In this document: one piece after another, positions 62,314 to 64,000 of the stretch
How positions within the stretch are numbered: position 1 is the stretch's first letter
Layout: each line of letters begins with the position of its first letter
Assembly (NCBI RefSeq): GCF_000012505.1
Contig: NC_007513.1
Span: 744,001-808,000 of the forward strand
Origin: Synechococcus sp. CC9902
Lineage (GTDB): Bacteria > Cyanobacteriota > Cyanobacteriia > PCC-6307 > Cyanobiaceae
Reading direction: 5' to 3'
DNA length: 64,000 nucleotides
Translations under genes and position numbers: made by a program
Notes under the pieces: model-generated
What the model was told of the DNA's origin: nothing
Database searches by the model: none
The model's input: only the letters and a program-made list of their open reading frames with translations

Positions 62314-63999
62314 TTAAGGCAGGGCCATCGCGGCGCCCTCCCGCCGTGGATCAGCGACCCCATGCCAACGCCCGTGGATCCGCTGAATTAAGGCAATGCC
62401 GCTGTTCAGCGGTTGGGATTTGATCTCCTGCTCTCCCCTACTGAGCTCTGTCAGCGCGAACGGCCAGGGTATGGGTGAATCGCGTTCAGCCACCAGCCGG
62501 TTGTCTCGGATCGAGAGATGGGGCATGGCAACGGACTGTTCAGGGGGGAGTCCCCAAAACAGCGATGCCATCAGCACGCGACTGATGAAGTGGGGAATTG
62601 TTCGTCCACCAGGAGATCCCACGGCCAGGACGGGTTGATTGTTTTCAAGCACGATGAGTGGTGCCATGGATGACATCGGGCGTTTCCCAGGGCGGCGACG
62701 GTTGGCCACCGGTCGCCCTTGGATGGATGGTCGAAAGGCGAAGTCTGTGAGCTGATTGTTCATCACCATTCCGGCGACCACATGGCGACTGCCAAACACC
62801 GTTTCCACTGATCCTGTGTAGACAGCCAGGTTTCCGTGCCGATCGACGATGGAAAGATGCGTCGTGCCTTGCTCAACGCCAGCACTTGTCCTGGCAAAGG
62901 GGTAATGGCTTCGCCCCGGTGGTAACCCAGGGCCTGGAATGGATGCCGGTTGATCCAGCAGCGCCGTGGCTCGCCCTCGGAGATATCGCGGCGTTAGCAG
63001 TCCCTTCGTGGGAACAGGCCAGTCACTCGGGTCGTTGACCCAGTAGTAGCGATCAGCATCGGCCCACTGGAGGGCGGTGGCAAACCGTTGCCATGTTTGC
63101 GGGCGCTTTGGGTTGGACATGGGGCCAGTGGCCTCCAACAACGCCAGCGTTTGAAGAATCGCTAGCCCACCACCACTTGGTGGTGGCACGGTGCAGAGCT
63201 GCCAGCGCTGGATGGGGTGGCAGACGGGATGCCGTCGAATGACGGTGTAGTTCTTGAGATCCGCTGCCGCCCATCCCTGAAACGCCCGTTCTTGCGAGCC
63301 AAGTTCGGCTATCCCCTTGAGGATTCGAGCCGCTAACGCCCCGTCGTAAAACGAGGATCCACCATCCCGTGCAATCTGTTCAAGTGTGTCCCCAAGTGCT
63401 GGATTTCGAAACACCTGATTCAGCCTTGGCAGTTCACCACCAGGTCGATAGAGCTGATCAAATTCGGTGCTATGCCGGGTACCAATCCTTTGGGCCAGCC
63501 TGATCGAGCGCAATAGCCTCGGGGTGGTCCGAAATCCTTTTCGGGCCAGGGTGATCGCCGGTTGAAACGTGGTTGTCCATGGCAGGCGACCCCAGCGCTG
63601 ATGGGCATCCCAAAGCAGAGCCACGGTTCCTGGGATCCCGATGGCGCGAAGTTGGCTGGTGGCCTCTCGCCAGGGGAGCGGCTGTCCGTCGGGTTTCAGT
63701 AGATCGTTTGGTCGGCTCGCGCTTGGGGCCTGTTCGCGACCATCGAGCACATCCAACTGACGTTGCTGAGCGTTCCAATGCAGCAGAAACCCACCGCCTC
63801 CAAGGCCAGAGCTTTGTGGTTCCACCACGGCCAACACGCTTTGCGCTGCCACAAGGGCATCCACCGCATCCCCTCCTTGCATCAACATCGTGTGGGCCGC
63901 AGCCGTTGCGAGTGGATGGGCAGTCACCACAACGGCCGAACCTGCGGCTGAAGAGATTATTCGCTGGTTGCTTTCGGCACCCTCGGGGTCATCGCGACT
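62314..63999 (-). CDS. Gamma-glutamyltransferase family protein (5' end beyond the window)
   Basis: The frame is open to the right edge, so the true start and any signal peptide are outside the window; 561 residues are visible. SGLGGGGFLLHWN and, at the autocleavage site, GTTHLSIVDRHGNLAVYTGSV (with the catalytic Thr) are family blocks; SPGGRTIPHFISRVLMASLFWG lies in the C-terminal small subunit. These Ntn hydrolases cleave the gamma-glutamyl bond of glutathione, mostly in the periplasm, after self-processing into two subunits. GTG codons near 63930 are possible internal starts but coding pattern continues upstream. Confidence 0.92.
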   Translation of the reverse strand, partial: SRDDPEGAESNQRIISSAAGSAVVVTAHPLATAAAHTMLMQGGDAVDALVAAQSVLAVVEPQSSGLGGGGFLLHWNAQQRQLDVLDGREQAPSASRPNDLLKPDGQPLPWREATSQLRAIGIPGTVALLWDAHQRWGRLPWTTTFQPAITLARKGFRTTPRLLRSIRLAQRIGTRHSTEFDQLYRPGGELPRLNQVFRNPALGDTLEQIARDGGSSFYDGALAARILKGIAELGSQERAFQGWAAADLKNYTVIRRHPVCHPIQRWQLCTVPPPSGGGLAILQTLALLEATGPMSNPKRPQTWQRFATALQWADADRYYWVNDPSDWPVPTKGLLTPRYLRGRATALLDQPASIPGPGLPPGRSHYPFARTSAGVEQGTTHLSIVDRHGNLAVYTGSVETVFGSRHVVAGMVMNNQLTDFAFRPSIQGRPVANRRRPGKRPMSSMAPLIVLENNQPVLAVGSPGGRTIPHFISRVLMASLFWGLPPEQSVAMPHLSIRDNRLVAERDSPIPWPFALTELSRGEQEIKSQPLNSGIALIQRIHGRWHGVADPRREGAAMALP

Positions 64000-64000
64000 G

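Overview
The window looks like a piece of a marine picocyanobacterial chromosome, most likely Synechococcus. The evidence is a ferredoxin-NADP reductase with an N-terminal CpcD-like phycobilisome linker domain (petH), the clock kinase SasA, phosphoribulokinase, OpcA next to Zwf, cyanobacteria-only families (DUF3685, DUF3727, a CSP41-like epimerase), compact GC-rich genes with many 1-20 bp overlaps, and many tiny conserved-looking proteins. There is no CRISPR array, insertion sequence, prophage or rRNA; the only tRNA I see is tRNA-Glu(UUC).

Layout. 1-7.9 kb: the C-terminal end of an autotransporter-type barrel, a GH57 glucan-branching enzyme, leuA with an orphan MalG-type permease, a Nif11-like peptide, small unknowns (one apparently frameshifted near its start), a thiamine-binding-like protein and an RluA-type pseudouridine synthase. 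8-15 kb: a 7TM-HD hydrolase opposite a run of folD, a 2OG-Fe(II) oxygenase, crtE, a DUF212 protein and a RecD-like helicase. 14.6-22.4 kb, minus strand: a GAP-family protein, a histidine phosphatase, a 35-aa membrane peptide, acylphosphatase, cobB, opcA, zwf and petH, which groups the oxidative pentose phosphate pathway with NADPH production. 22.6-28.7 kb: an SRPBCC protein, tRNA-Glu, sasA and pepN.

28.7-31 kb is an AT-rich, gene-poor islet with several 45-76 aa genes, one of them behind a perfect match to the cyanobacterial LexA-box consensus. 31-44.4 kb: a peroxiredoxin-like protein, a rhomboid protease, a carotenoid-isomerase-like oxidoreductase, a PPC-glutaredoxin fusion, a ribbon-helix-helix-like protein, a GluR0-type glutamate-receptor channel, pdeM, a phosphopantetheinyl transferase, an L,D-transpeptidase, an internally duplicated exported protein, a CBS protein, pgsA and a CSP41-like epimerase.

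44.7-64 kb is a dense, almost entirely plus-strand housekeeping run: hisA, a Fur-family regulator, DUF3685, a thioredoxin-like thylakoid protein, a CofE-like protein, ruvX, DUF3727, yqeG, proB, lpxD, leuB, prk, a prepilin peptidase broken by an in-frame TGA, accD, a Gfo/Idh oxidoreductase, and class I and class II fructose-bisphosphate aldolases side by side. A gamma-glutamyltransferase runs off the right edge. Carbon metabolism is a recurring theme: Calvin cycle (prk, class II aldolase), glycogen branching (GH57), oxidative pentose phosphate (zwf/opcA) and leucine synthesis (leuA, leuB). I found no single obvious new multi-gene system; the most interesting items are the GluR0-like channel, the LexA-box microgene, the disrupted pilD, the frameshifted microgene and the cluster of unannotated tiny proteins.
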